Assembly: GCF_002113125.1 (NCBI RefSeq)
Contig: NZ_NEJP01000015.1
Location: forward strand, 62,001 to 126,000
Direction: 5' to 3'
DNA from: Pseudomonas sp. B20(2017)
GTDB taxonomy: Bacteria; Pseudomonadota; Gammaproteobacteria; Pseudomonadales; Pseudomonadaceae
DNA: 64,000 nucleotides
Part shown: positions 8,395 through 16,253 of the stretch, one piece after another
Layout of the letters: every line of letters begins with the position of its first letter
How positions within the stretch are numbered: the first letter of the stretch is position 1
The notes under the pieces: model-generated
Databases searched by the model: none
What the model was told of the DNA's origin: nothing
The model's input: only the letters and a program-made list of their open reading frames with translations
Made by a program: the position numbers and the translations under genes

Positions 8395-9538
8395 GTCATC
8401 GGTGCAAGTCCCGGCCAAACCGGAAATCGGCCTGCCGCTGTGGCTGCTCGCCGAGCTGACTTATCGCTGCCCGCTGCAATGCCCGTACTGCTCCAATCCG
8501 CTGGATTTCGCCGAGCAGGGCAAAGAGCTGAGCACCGAGCAGTGGATCAAGGTGTTCCGTGAAGCGCGGGAGATGGGTGCGGCGCAACTGGGCTTTTCCG
8601 GGGGTGAACCGCTGGTGCGCCAGGACCTTGCCGAGCTGATCCGTGAAGCGCGTCAGTTGGGTTTCTACACTAACCTGATCACCTCCGGCATCGGCCTGAC
8701 CGAACAGAAGATCAGCGACTTCAAGAAGGCCGGGCTCGATCACATCCAGATCAGTTTCCAGGCCAGCGACGAGCAAGTGAACAACCTGCTCGCCGGCTCG
8801 AAAAAAGCCTTTGCGCAAAAACTGGAAATGGCCCGTGCCGTGAAAGCCCACGGCTATCCGATGGTGCTGAACTTCGTCACCCATCGGCACAACATCGACA
8901 AGATCGACCGCATCATTGAACTGTGCATTGCGCTGGAGGCCGACTTCGTCGAACTCGCCACCTGCCAGTTCTACGGCTGGGCGCAGCTCAATCGTGTCGG
9001 CCTGTTGCCGACCAAAGAGCAACTGGTGCGGGCCGAACGCATCACCAACGAATACCGCGCCAAACTGGAAGCCGAAGGGCATCCGTGCAAGCTGATTTTC
9101 GTCACCCCGGACTATTACGAAGAGCGCCCGAAAGCCTGCATGAATGGCTGGGGCAGTCTGTTTCTGACAGTCACACCGGACGGCACCGCCCTGCCCTGTC
9201 ATGGCGCCCGACAGCTGCCGGTACAATTTCCCAATGTGCGCGACCACAGCATGCAGCACATCTGGTACGACTCGTTCGGCTTCAACCGTTTCCGCGGTTA
9301 TGACTGGATGCCCGAGCCATGCCGCTCCTGTGACGAAAAGGAACAGGATTTCGGCGGCTGCCGCTGCCAGGCGTTCATGCTCACTGGTGATGCCAGCAAT
9401 GCCGATCCGGTGTGCAGCAAGTCCGAACATCACGGCGTGATTCTCAAGGCCCGCGAAGAAGCCGAGCACGCCACCCAGACCATCGAACAACTGGCCTTTC
9501 GCAATGAACGAAACTCGCGCCTCATCGCCAAAGGCTGA
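8366..9538 (+). CDS. pqqE: PqqE, radical SAM enzyme crosslinking PqqA
   Basis: PqqE forms the Glu-Tyr carbon-carbon bond in PqqA. The 390-residue protein has the radical SAM CPLQCPYC motif (Cys35, Cys39, Cys42), GFSGGEPL for SAM binding, and a C-terminal SPASM domain with cysteines in KACMNGWG, LPCHGARQ and CRSCDEKEQDFGGCRC. The start is the GTG at 8366, inside pqqD, with GGAGG seven bases upstream; earlier in-frame codons would be unlike family members. Its last 35 bases overlap the next gene. Confidence 0.95.
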   Translation: MRSTGSNLPESSVQVPAKPEIGLPLWLLAELTYRCPLQCPYCSNPLDFAEQGKELSTEQWIKVFREAREMGAAQLGFSGGEPLVRQDLAELIREARQLGFYTNLITSGIGLTEQKISDFKKAGLDHIQISFQASDEQVNNLLAGSKKAFAQKLEMARAVKAHGYPMVLNFVTHRHNIDKIDRIIELCIALEADFVELATCQFYGWAQLNRVGLLPTKEQLVRAERITNEYRAKLEAEGHPCKLIFVTPDYYEERPKACMNGWGSLFLTVTPDGTALPCHGARQLPVQFPNVRDHSMQHIWYDSFGFNRFRGYDWMPEPCRSCDEKEQDFGGCRCQAFMLTGDASNADPVCSKSEHHGVILKAREEAEHATQTIEQLAFRNERNSRLIAKG

Positions 9539-11312
9539 GCCTTTCAGCGCCACCGCTGCGGTTGCTGCCGGCGTGGATTTCGCCGAATTGCAACTTGGTG
9601 CCCATGGTTTGTTCTGGAATGAATATCGCCCGACCGACGCCGCCTGCCGGATCTGGCACTGGCGCGATGGCGCGGCGAAATGTCTGACGCCTGCGGGTTT
9701 CAGCGTCCGCAGCCGGGTGTACGAATATGGCGGAGGGGCGTTTTGTCTGACGCCTGACGGGGTGGTTTTCGTTAACGAGGCGGACCAGCAGCTGTACCGA
9801 CAGACGCTGGGCGGCGAGCCGGTGGCATTGACGTCCGGGGAATGCCGATATGGTGATCTGCACTTTGCCGATGGGCAGGTGCTGGCTGTTGAAGAGAATG
9901 GTGATCGGCATCGGCTGGTGGCTATCGATCTGGCGAATGGCGACGGCCATAGTCTGGTTGAAGGCGCGGACTTCTACGCTGCGCCGATCGTCAGCCCGGA
10001 CGGCCAGCGCTTGGCGTGGATCGAGTGGAGCCGTCCGCATCAGCCGTGGACATCCACCCGACTGATGCTCGCCGAGCGCTCTTCCAATGGATTTTCCGCC
10101 CCGCGTTGTGTGGCGGGTGAAGCGTTTGAAGAGTCGATCCAGCAACCGCGTTTCGATGCCAATGGCCGACTGGGCTGTCTGAGCGATCGTGGCGGATATT
10201 GGCAACCGTGGTTCGAGTCGGCAGACGGCTTGCAACCGTTAGCCAGCGCCGAAGCCGATCATGCGCCGGCCCCATGGCAACTAGGCGGCTGCACTTGGCT
10301 GCCCACCGACGAAAGCTTTATGGCGAGCTGGAGCGAAGGCGGTTTCGGTCGTCTGGCGCTCAACGGTGAAGACTTCACCGGCGACTACAGCCGCTTCCGT
10401 CATCTGGCTGTCGATGATCAGTTCATTTACTGCATTGCCGCCTCACCGATCAGCCCTTCAGCGGTGATCGCCATTGATCGCGAATCTCATGAGGTGAATG
10501 TCCTGGCTGGCGGTGTCGCACCGCTGCCAGCCGAGCGCATCAGCCGCCCGCAAACCCTGCGCTATCCCAGCGATTCGGGTGAAGCACACGGCTTCTTTTA
10601 CCCGGCAACGAATGGTGATGTGAAACCGCCGTTGGTGGTGTTCATTCACGGCGGCCCGACGTCGGCGTGCTACCCGATGCTCGACCCGCGCATTCAGTAC
10701 TGGACGCAACGCGGCTTCGCCGTCGCCGACCTCAATTACCGCGGCAGCAGCGGCTATGGGCGGGAGTATCGGCAGGCGCTGCATCTGAGTTGGGGAGTGG
10801 TGGATGTCGAGGATGCCTTTGCAGTGGTGGCCTATCTGGCCGAACGCGGGATGATCGACGGTGAGCGTGCATTCATTCGTGGCGGCAGCGCCGGTGGTTA
10901 CACGACACTTTGCGCACTGGCATTCCATCAAGTGTTCCGCGCCGGCGCCAGTCTGTACGGCGTCAGTGACCCGGTGGCCCTGGCCCGCGCGACACACAAG
11001 TTCGAAGGCGACTACCTGGACTGGCTGATCGGCGATCCGGAGAAAGATGCCGAACGCTACGCGGCTCGCACGCCGTTGCTGCACGCAGGCAACATTCGCG
11101 TACCGGTGATTTTCTTCCAAGGAGAACTGGACGCCGTCGTCGTGCCGCAACAGACCCGCGACATGGTCGCGGCCCTGGAGCAAAACGGCATTGAAGTCGA
11201 AGCGCATTACTACGCCGATGAACGCCACGGCTTCCGCCGGGCCGACAACCAAGCCCATGCGCTGGAGCAGGAATGGCGGTTCTATCGGCGAGTGATGGGT
11301 TTGACGGACTGA
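9504..11312 (+). CDS. S9 family prolyl oligopeptidase-like peptidase of the PQQ cluster
   Basis: The 602-residue protein has a WD/beta-propeller-like N-terminal half and a C-terminal alpha/beta hydrolase. The likely catalytic triad is Ser462 in RGGSAGGYT, Asp543 in QGELDAVV and His575 in DERHGF. HGGPTSACYP is the oxyanion-hole HGGP motif. It overlaps pqqE by 35 bases and so belongs to the pqq operon. In P. fluorescens B16 a peptidase in this position was called pqqM, as I recall. A role in processing PqqA-derived peptides is plausible but unproven, and an acyl-aminoacyl peptidase is the alternative. Confidence 0.9.
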   Translation: MNETRASSPKAEPFSATAAVAAGVDFAELQLGAHGLFWNEYRPTDAACRIWHWRDGAAKCLTPAGFSVRSRVYEYGGGAFCLTPDGVVFVNEADQQLYRQTLGGEPVALTSGECRYGDLHFADGQVLAVEENGDRHRLVAIDLANGDGHSLVEGADFYAAPIVSPDGQRLAWIEWSRPHQPWTSTRLMLAERSSNGFSAPRCVAGEAFEESIQQPRFDANGRLGCLSDRGGYWQPWFESADGLQPLASAEADHAPAPWQLGGCTWLPTDESFMASWSEGGFGRLALNGEDFTGDYSRFRHLAVDDQFIYCIAASPISPSAVIAIDRESHEVNVLAGGVAPLPAERISRPQTLRYPSDSGEAHGFFYPATNGDVKPPLVVFIHGGPTSACYPMLDPRIQYWTQRGFAVADLNYRGSSGYGREYRQALHLSWGVVDVEDAFAVVAYLAERGMIDGERAFIRGGSAGGYTTLCALAFHQVFRAGASLYGVSDPVALARATHKFEGDYLDWLIGDPEKDAERYAARTPLLHAGNIRVPVIFFQGELDAVVVPQQTRDMVAALEQNGIEVEAHYYADERHGFRRADNQAHALEQEWRFYRRVMGLTD

Positions 11313-11315
11313 GAC

Positions 11316-11474
11316 TCAGCGCTTGGCGATGATGTACACCGCGTGCACGATCCCCGGAATATAACCGCACAGCGTCAGCAGAATGTTCAGCCAGAACGCG
11401 CCGCCAAACCCGACCTGCAGAAACACACCCAGTGGCGGCAAGATAATGGCGATGATGATGCGGATAAAGTCCAT
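11316..11474 (-). CDS. Pmp3/YqaE family small membrane protein
   Basis: This 52-residue, very hydrophobic protein has two membrane helices (IIIAIILPPLGVFLQVGFG and FWLNILLTLCGYIPGIVHAVYII), the classic PMP3/UPF0057 pattern. AGGAG seven bases before ATG 11474 supports this start. It converges tail to tail with the S9 peptidase, with three bases between stop codons. Family members are linked to membrane potential and salt or cold stress. Its place among pqq genes may be coincidental. Confidence 0.9.
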   Translation of the reverse strand: MDFIRIIIAIILPPLGVFLQVGFGGAFWLNILLTLCGYIPGIVHAVYIIAKR

Positions 11475-11592
11475 GGGGTAGCTCCTGATTGGGGGTTGGC
11501 TCACCTGAGCCATACAAGCTAATCGACCCGTGCCGTTTGTCAGGGTTCAGTGCAAACTGCAATCCCGCCATCTGATTGCCATTACCCGCCAC

Positions 11593-11632
11593 AAAAAAAA
11601 CGCCCCACGCCAAAAGAATCAGGCGTGGGGCG
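11593..11632 (-). terminator. Strong terminator after the aminotransferase gene
   Basis: On the minus strand an 11-bp stem (CGCCCCACGCC with GGCGTGGGGCG) around a 10-base loop is followed by eight T residues. It lies 49 bases beyond the stop of the leftward aminotransferase gene. Confidence 0.88.
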
Positions 11633-11680
11633 TGCGTTATACCGCGAGACGGTTCTTGAATTCGGGTGGGAAACTTCAGC

Positions 11681-12964
11681 TCAGACGGCAATCCCTTTGC
11701 GGCATTGCAGTTGCGCGGTGCGTACCCGGGAGAAGGCGCGAGCCAGGCGCAGGAGCATTTCGTCGATGTTGGCCTTGCTGACGTTGAGCGCCGGGGTGAA
11801 GCGCAGGCAGTTGGCTTGAGGAGCGTTGAGCAGCAAGCCTTCGTGAAGCGCGGCTTTTACCACGGCCTCAGCGGAGTCTTCCGACAGGGTCAGTCCCCAG
11901 AACAGGCCTTGCCCGCGCAACTCGCCATGTTCATAACGATGGGCCAGACGGGCGAGCCCTTCGCGCAGATGCTGGCCGTTGTCCCGGATCTGTTCGAGGA
12001 AGGCGCGATCCTGCACGCTGTCGAGCACCACCAGGCCGGCGGCGGTCATCAGCGCGTTGCCATGATGAGTGCCGCCCAACTCACCTGAGTCGAAACAGCA
12101 GGCCTTGCCTCGCGCCAGCAACGCCGCCAGTGGCACGCCACCGCCGAGGCCTTTGCCGAGCACGACGATATCGGCGCGCACGCCGTAGGACTGTTCGGCG
12201 AGCAAGGTGCCACAGCGGCCGATGCCGGTCTGAACTTCATCGAGAATCAGCAGAATCCCCAACTCACGACACAGGCGTTCGACACCCTTGAGGTAATGCT
12301 CGGTCGCAGGGATTACCCCGGCATCGCTCTGGATCGGCTCGAGCATGATCGCCACGGTCTGCGCATCAACCGCCGCGTGCAGCGCCGGCAGGTCATTGAA
12401 CGGCACCAGATCGAAACCCGGCAGCAGCGGCGCAAAACGGTTGTGCAGGTTGCAACTGTCCGACGCCGAAATCGTCGCCAGACTACGTCCGTGGCAGCCT
12501 TGTCTGGCAACAATGATCCGCGAGGCGCCGCCGCGATGCAGTTGGCCCCATTTACGCGCCAGTTTGATCGCCGCTTCGCAGGCTTCGCTGCCGCTGTTGA
12601 GCAAGTAGGCCTGATCGCTGGCAGTGCTCGCACAAAGACGTTCGGCGAGGCTGAGCATGCCGCGGTTGTGCAGATTGAAGCCGGGATTGATCAGGGCCTG
12701 AGCCTGGTTGGCAATAGCTTTGACCAGTGCCGAAGGGCTGTGGCCGAGGCTGTTGGCGCCACCACCTTGGGAAAAGTCCAGGTAGGCGCGGTCATTGCTG
12801 TCCCATAGCCAGGAGCCCTGGCCGCGAACGAATACTTGCTGCGGGCGCTCGACGCTGGGCATCAGGCGCTCGGCATTCAGGCCATCAGCGGCGTCCGATT
12901 CCTGGGTTTCAAAAGCCAGGTCATCGAGGCTCGGCGTCTGGCGCCGCAAACTGAACAGATTCAT
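11681..12964 (-). CDS. Class III PLP aminotransferase (acetylornithine aminotransferase-like)
   Basis: The 427-residue protein is a fold-type I, class III aminotransferase. LLNSGSEACEAAIKLAR (about residues 121-137) binds PLP phosphate, LILDEVQTGIGRCG carries Asp242, and VVLGKGLGGG has the Schiff-base Lys271. It is most like ArgD/acetylornithine aminotransferases, but it stands beside pqq genes and opposite a LysR regulator, not in an arginine operon. In P. fluorescens B16 the aminotransferase in this position was called pqqI, from memory. Substrate unknown. I chose ATG 12964 over the upstream in-frame start because the longer N-terminus is basic and unlike the family. Confidence 0.9.
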   Translation of the reverse strand: MNLFSLRRQTPSLDDLAFETQESDAADGLNAERLMPSVERPQQVFVRGQGSWLWDSNDRAYLDFSQGGGANSLGHSPSALVKAIANQAQALINPGFNLHNRGMLSLAERLCASTASDQAYLLNSGSEACEAAIKLARKWGQLHRGGASRIIVARQGCHGRSLATISASDSCNLHNRFAPLLPGFDLVPFNDLPALHAAVDAQTVAIMLEPIQSDAGVIPATEHYLKGVERLCRELGILLILDEVQTGIGRCGTLLAEQSYGVRADIVVLGKGLGGGVPLAALLARGKACCFDSGELGGTHHGNALMTAAGLVVLDSVQDRAFLEQIRDNGQHLREGLARLAHRYEHGELRGQGLFWGLTLSEDSAEAVVKAALHEGLLLNAPQANCLRFTPALNVSKANIDEMLLRLARAFSRVRTAQLQCRKGIAV

Positions 12965-13120
12965 TGAAAAAAACCTCGCTCGAGGTTTTTTGAACTGCCT
13001 ATGCAAACACTTTCAAAACAAACGCTGGTCATTGCGCTTTCCGGCCCTGTAAGCCTTGTGAATGCGGTTAGACTAGGCCGGTTCACGGCGTCGAGCCATT
13101 TCGATTTCCCAGCATTTTCG

Positions 13121-13135
13121 ATAAGTATTACTTAT
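13121..13135. promoter_or_regulatory. LysR-type palindrome overlapping the regulator start codon
   Basis: ATAAGTATTACTTAT is a perfect 7-1-7 palindrome containing the T-N11-A signature of LysR-type operators. It ends inside the ATG of the LysR gene (13134) and lies in the 169-bp divergent gap with the aminotransferase gene. Autoregulation is the natural reading. Confidence 0.55.
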
Positions 13136-14063
13136 GGATTTCAAACAACTGCGTTATTTCGTCGCGGTCTACGAAGAAGGTCATGTCGGACGCGCCGCCG
13201 AACGCCTGTCGATCTCTCAACCCGCGCTGTCCCAGCAGATTCGCCATCTGGAACAAAACCTCGACGTCATCCTGTTCGAACGCAGCAGCAAGCGCCTGTT
13301 GCCGACCCTCGCCGCCCACACCTTATACAACCACGCTTTGCCACTGCTCGACGGCATGCAGCGGGCGCGAGAGGCGCTGGGCAACTTCAAGGGTCAGGCA
13401 CTGCGCACATTGGCGATCGGCGTGCTGCAAACCGTGCACACCAGCCTGGTGCCGCAAATGCTGGAACGAGTGCGCAAGGCCCAGCCGCATCTGGTGGTAC
13501 AGATTTATGAACTGACGGGACTTGAGATCGAGCGGCGTTTGCTCAACGGCTCGCTGGACATCGGCATCAGCTATCTGCCGCCACGCCAGCCGGGGCTGCA
13601 CGGCGTGATGCTGTACGAAGATGAACTGACGCTGGTCATCCCGGCGGATCATCCGCTGCGGGAATTCAAGAAAGTCTCCATGAGTCAGGCGGCCGAATTG
13701 CCGATGTTGCTACTGGGCGAAGAGTTTCAGATCCGCCAGATCTGGCAGGCGCAACTGGCCAGCCTCGGGCGACGCCCGCAAGTGCAGGCCGAATTGAACA
13801 ATATGGTGGGGATTCTCGACAGCCTGCCGCATACCCGTCTGGCGACGGTGCTGCCCGGCCGCTCGCAAAAGGAGTACGACGATCAGGATCTGCTGTGGAA
13901 ACCGTTGAGTGAGCCGCGCGTGCCGTTGAAGGTCGGGCTGGTGTGTCGCGATGTGCAGCGCCAGCAGGCGCCGTTGGCCTTGCTGCGAACGTTGCTGGAA
14001 GAGGTGATGCAGCGTGAGGACAAACCGCTGAAAGGGGCGCCACCGCTGGACGCGCTGAGCTGA
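13134..14063 (+). CDS. LysR-family transcriptional regulator
   Basis: The 309-residue protein has the standard N-terminal helix-turn-helix (residues 1-60, MDFKQLRYFVAVYEEGHVGRAA, then LSISQPALSQQIRHLE) and a substrate-binding-like effector domain with a CynR/CbbR-type layout. It is transcribed away from the class III aminotransferase, so it probably controls that gene and itself. The position matches pqqH of P. fluorescens B16 as I remember it. Effector unknown. No clear Shine-Dalgarno is visible, because the palindrome occupies the space before the start codon. Confidence 0.93.
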   Translation: MDFKQLRYFVAVYEEGHVGRAAERLSISQPALSQQIRHLEQNLDVILFERSSKRLLPTLAAHTLYNHALPLLDGMQRAREALGNFKGQALRTLAIGVLQTVHTSLVPQMLERVRKAQPHLVVQIYELTGLEIERRLLNGSLDIGISYLPPRQPGLHGVMLYEDELTLVIPADHPLREFKKVSMSQAAELPMLLLGEEFQIRQIWQAQLASLGRRPQVQAELNNMVGILDSLPHTRLATVLPGRSQKEYDDQDLLWKPLSEPRVPLKVGLVCRDVQRQQAPLALLRTLLEEVMQREDKPLKGAPPLDALS

Positions 14064-14084
14064 AAACTTTTCTGCGGGCATAAG

Positions 14085-14108
14085 AAAACCCCGCCGAAGC
14101 GGGGCTTT
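14085..14108 (+). terminator. Terminator after the LysR gene
   Basis: A 6-bp GC stem, CCCCGC and GCGGGG, closed by CGAA and flanked by AAAA and CTTT, lies 25 bases after the LysR stop codon. The T tract is short. Confidence 0.6.
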
Positions 14109-14207
14109 GCAGACTGTTTCCCTGACATCCATTTCACTCCGCCACCCTGGCAGAATCCTACGTGTCCGTGTTGTTGCTTTGCGCTTCCTGCGCGACGTCC
14201 ATGGAAA

Positions 14208-14283
14208 GTAGATTAGCTCTGGATCCAATCTACGCCTATGGGAGAACAGCAGCACGTCATGTAAGAGATCGCTTACATGACGT
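14208..14283. repeat. Two inverted repeats between the LysR and acyl-CoA dehydrogenase genes
   Basis: The first pairs GTAGATT (14208-14214) with AATCTAC (14227-14233). The second is a perfect 12-bp inverted repeat, ACGTCATGTAAG (14254-14265) with CTTACATGACGT (14272-14283), around a 6-base loop. It starts eight bases beyond the dehydrogenase stop codon at 14291. Neither has a T tract on either strand, so neither is an obvious intrinsic terminator. Confidence 0.5.
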
Positions 14284-14290
14284 TACATCA

Positions 14291-16069
14291 TCAGAACTGC
14301 GCAGCGTCCAGCAGGAACAGCGACTCGCTGCCGGCCTTGACCGACGCGCTCAACGAGTGAATCCGCGGCAGCAGACGGGCGAAATAGAACCGCGCCGTGC
14401 CGAGTTTGCTCGCATAGAAATCGTCCTGCGCTTCTTTGCCCAGCGATGCCTTGGCCATCAGCGCCCACATGTAGGCGTAAGCGGTGTAGCCGAACACCTG
14501 CAGGTACTCGACCGATGCCGCGCCGATTTCGTTCGGGTTGGTTTTCGCCCGGTCCAGCAGCCACGAGGTCAGCTCGTCGAGGGTGTCGACAGCGTCATTC
14601 AGCGGCTTGGTGAACTCGCCCAGATCGGCACTGGCGGTTGCAGTGAAATGGCGGATCTCGTCGGCGAACAATTTGTAGAACGCGCCGCCGCTGCCGACGA
14701 TCTTGCGACCCACCAGGTCCAGCGCCTGAATGCCGTTGGTGCCTTCGTAGATTTGGGTGATGCGCACGTCACGCACCAGTTGCTCCTGGCCCCACTCACG
14801 GATGTAGCCGTGGCCGCCGAAGATCTGCTGACCGTGGACGGTGGTTTCCAGACCCAGATCGGTCAGGAACGCCTTGGCCACTGGCGTCAGCAACGCAACC
14901 AGATCTTCCGCACGTTTGCGGGTGGCGGCGTCTTCGCTGAACTTGGCAGTGTCGAGCTGCATCGCCACGTAAGTGGAGAACGCACGGCCGCCTTCGTTCG
15001 AGGCTTTCATGGTCAGCAGCATGCGACGCACGTCCGGGTGGACGATGATCGGGTCGGCCACCTTGTCCTTGTTCTGCGCGCCGGTCGGCGAACGGCTTTG
15101 CAGGCGGTCGCGGGCGTATTCGATGGCGTTCTGGTACGAGCGCTCGCCGGTGGCCAGGCCCTGGATACCGACGCCCAGACGCTCGTAGTTCATCATGGTG
15201 AACATCGCGGCCAGGCCCTTGTTCGGCTCGCCGACCAGGTAACCCACGGCTTCGTCGAAGTTCATCACGCACGTAGCGGACGCCTGGATGCCCATCTTGT
15301 GTTCGATCGAACCGCAGTTCGCCGGGTTGCGTGCGCCCAGGCTGCCATCGGCATTGACCATGAACTTCGGCACCAGGAACAGCGAAATGCCTTTCGGCCC
15401 CGCCGGTGCGTCCGGCAGTTTGGCCAGCACCAGGTGGATGATGTTTTCGGTCAGATCGTGTTCACCGCCGGTGATGAAGATCTTGGTGCCGCTGACCTTA
15501 TAGGAACCGTCGGCCTGAGGCTCGGCCTTGGTGCGGATGATGCCCAGGTCGGTGCCGGCATGCGGTTCGGTCAGGCACATGGAACCGGCCCAGACGCCGG
15601 CGTACATGTTCGGCAGGTACGCGGCTTTCAGCTCTTCGCTGGCGTGGGCGTTGATCGACAGGCACGCGCCGGCGGTCAGCATCGGGTACAGGCCGAAAGC
15701 CAGACTGGCGGAGTTGACCATTTCTTCGACCTGAGCCGACACGGCTTTCGGCATGCCCATGCCGCCGTAGGCCGGATCACCGCCCACACCGACCCAGCCG
15801 CCTTCGGCATAAGTCTGATAGGCCTGTGGGAAACCGGCCGGCGTGGTAACGGCACCGTCGGCCCAGTGGCAGCCTTCTTCGTCGGCGGCACGGCTCAGGG
15901 GCGCGATGCTTTTGCTGGTGACCTTGCCGGCCTCCTCGAGAATGGCTTCAACGGTTTCCGCATCCACGGTTTCGGCCAGGGCCGGCAGTTCGGCCCAGAG
16001 TTTGGCGACTTCGAACACTTCATTGAGGACGAAGCGCATATCGCGCAGCGGCGCTTTGTAGTCAGCCAT
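14291..16069 (-). CDS. Acyl-CoA dehydrogenase (long FadE-like form)
   Basis: This FAD enzyme catalyses the first step of beta-oxidation, forming trans-2-enoyl-CoA. At 592 residues it is the long form, with a C-terminal extension (about residues 460-592) beyond the common 380-residue fold. Visible motifs are CLTEPHAGTDLG (FAD and substrate binding), KIFITGGEHD, and QIYEGTNGIQALDLVGRK with the presumed catalytic glutamate. GAGG lies six bases before ATG 16069. It is the last of three paralogues and corresponds in position to P. aeruginosa PA0508, called FadE2 as I recall. Chain-length preference cannot be read from sequence. Confidence 0.93.
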   Translation of the reverse strand: MADYKAPLRDMRFVLNEVFEVAKLWAELPALAETVDAETVEAILEEAGKVTSKSIAPLSRAADEEGCHWADGAVTTPAGFPQAYQTYAEGGWVGVGGDPAYGGMGMPKAVSAQVEEMVNSASLAFGLYPMLTAGACLSINAHASEELKAAYLPNMYAGVWAGSMCLTEPHAGTDLGIIRTKAEPQADGSYKVSGTKIFITGGEHDLTENIIHLVLAKLPDAPAGPKGISLFLVPKFMVNADGSLGARNPANCGSIEHKMGIQASATCVMNFDEAVGYLVGEPNKGLAAMFTMMNYERLGVGIQGLATGERSYQNAIEYARDRLQSRSPTGAQNKDKVADPIIVHPDVRRMLLTMKASNEGGRAFSTYVAMQLDTAKFSEDAATRKRAEDLVALLTPVAKAFLTDLGLETTVHGQQIFGGHGYIREWGQEQLVRDVRITQIYEGTNGIQALDLVGRKIVGSGGAFYKLFADEIRHFTATASADLGEFTKPLNDAVDTLDELTSWLLDRAKTNPNEIGAASVEYLQVFGYTAYAYMWALMAKASLGKEAQDDFYASKLGTARFYFARLLPRIHSLSASVKAGSESLFLLDAAQF

Positions 16070-16207
16070 GGCAAACCTCGCAAAGATCTAAACAGGTGGT
16101 TCGTGGAAAGGTGATTTCGTTGAGCCGGAGTGTAACCCAACAACTTTTGCGACACATAGGGTCAGGCGGTGACTGTTTTGTTATTTTTAGTCATCAGCAA
16201 TCAATCA

Positions 16208-16240
16208 TAAAGAAGCCCGCAATCAGCGGGCTCTTTTGTT
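16208..16240 (-). terminator. Terminator after the second acyl-CoA dehydrogenase gene
   Basis: AGCCCGC (16214-16220) pairs with GCGGGCT (16226-16232) around AATCA. TTCTTTA follows on the minus strand and CTTTTGTTT on the plus strand. It sits about 20 bases past the leftward stop at 16254, so the 14.3-kb paralogue probably has its own promoter. Confidence 0.75.
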
Positions 16241-16253
16241 TAACAGGGGCTTG

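Noticed and set aside
14162..16114. Open frame of about 650 codons antisense to an acyl-CoA dehydrogenase gene
   Set aside because: Shadow frame; it also runs through the non-coding repeat region before 14290.
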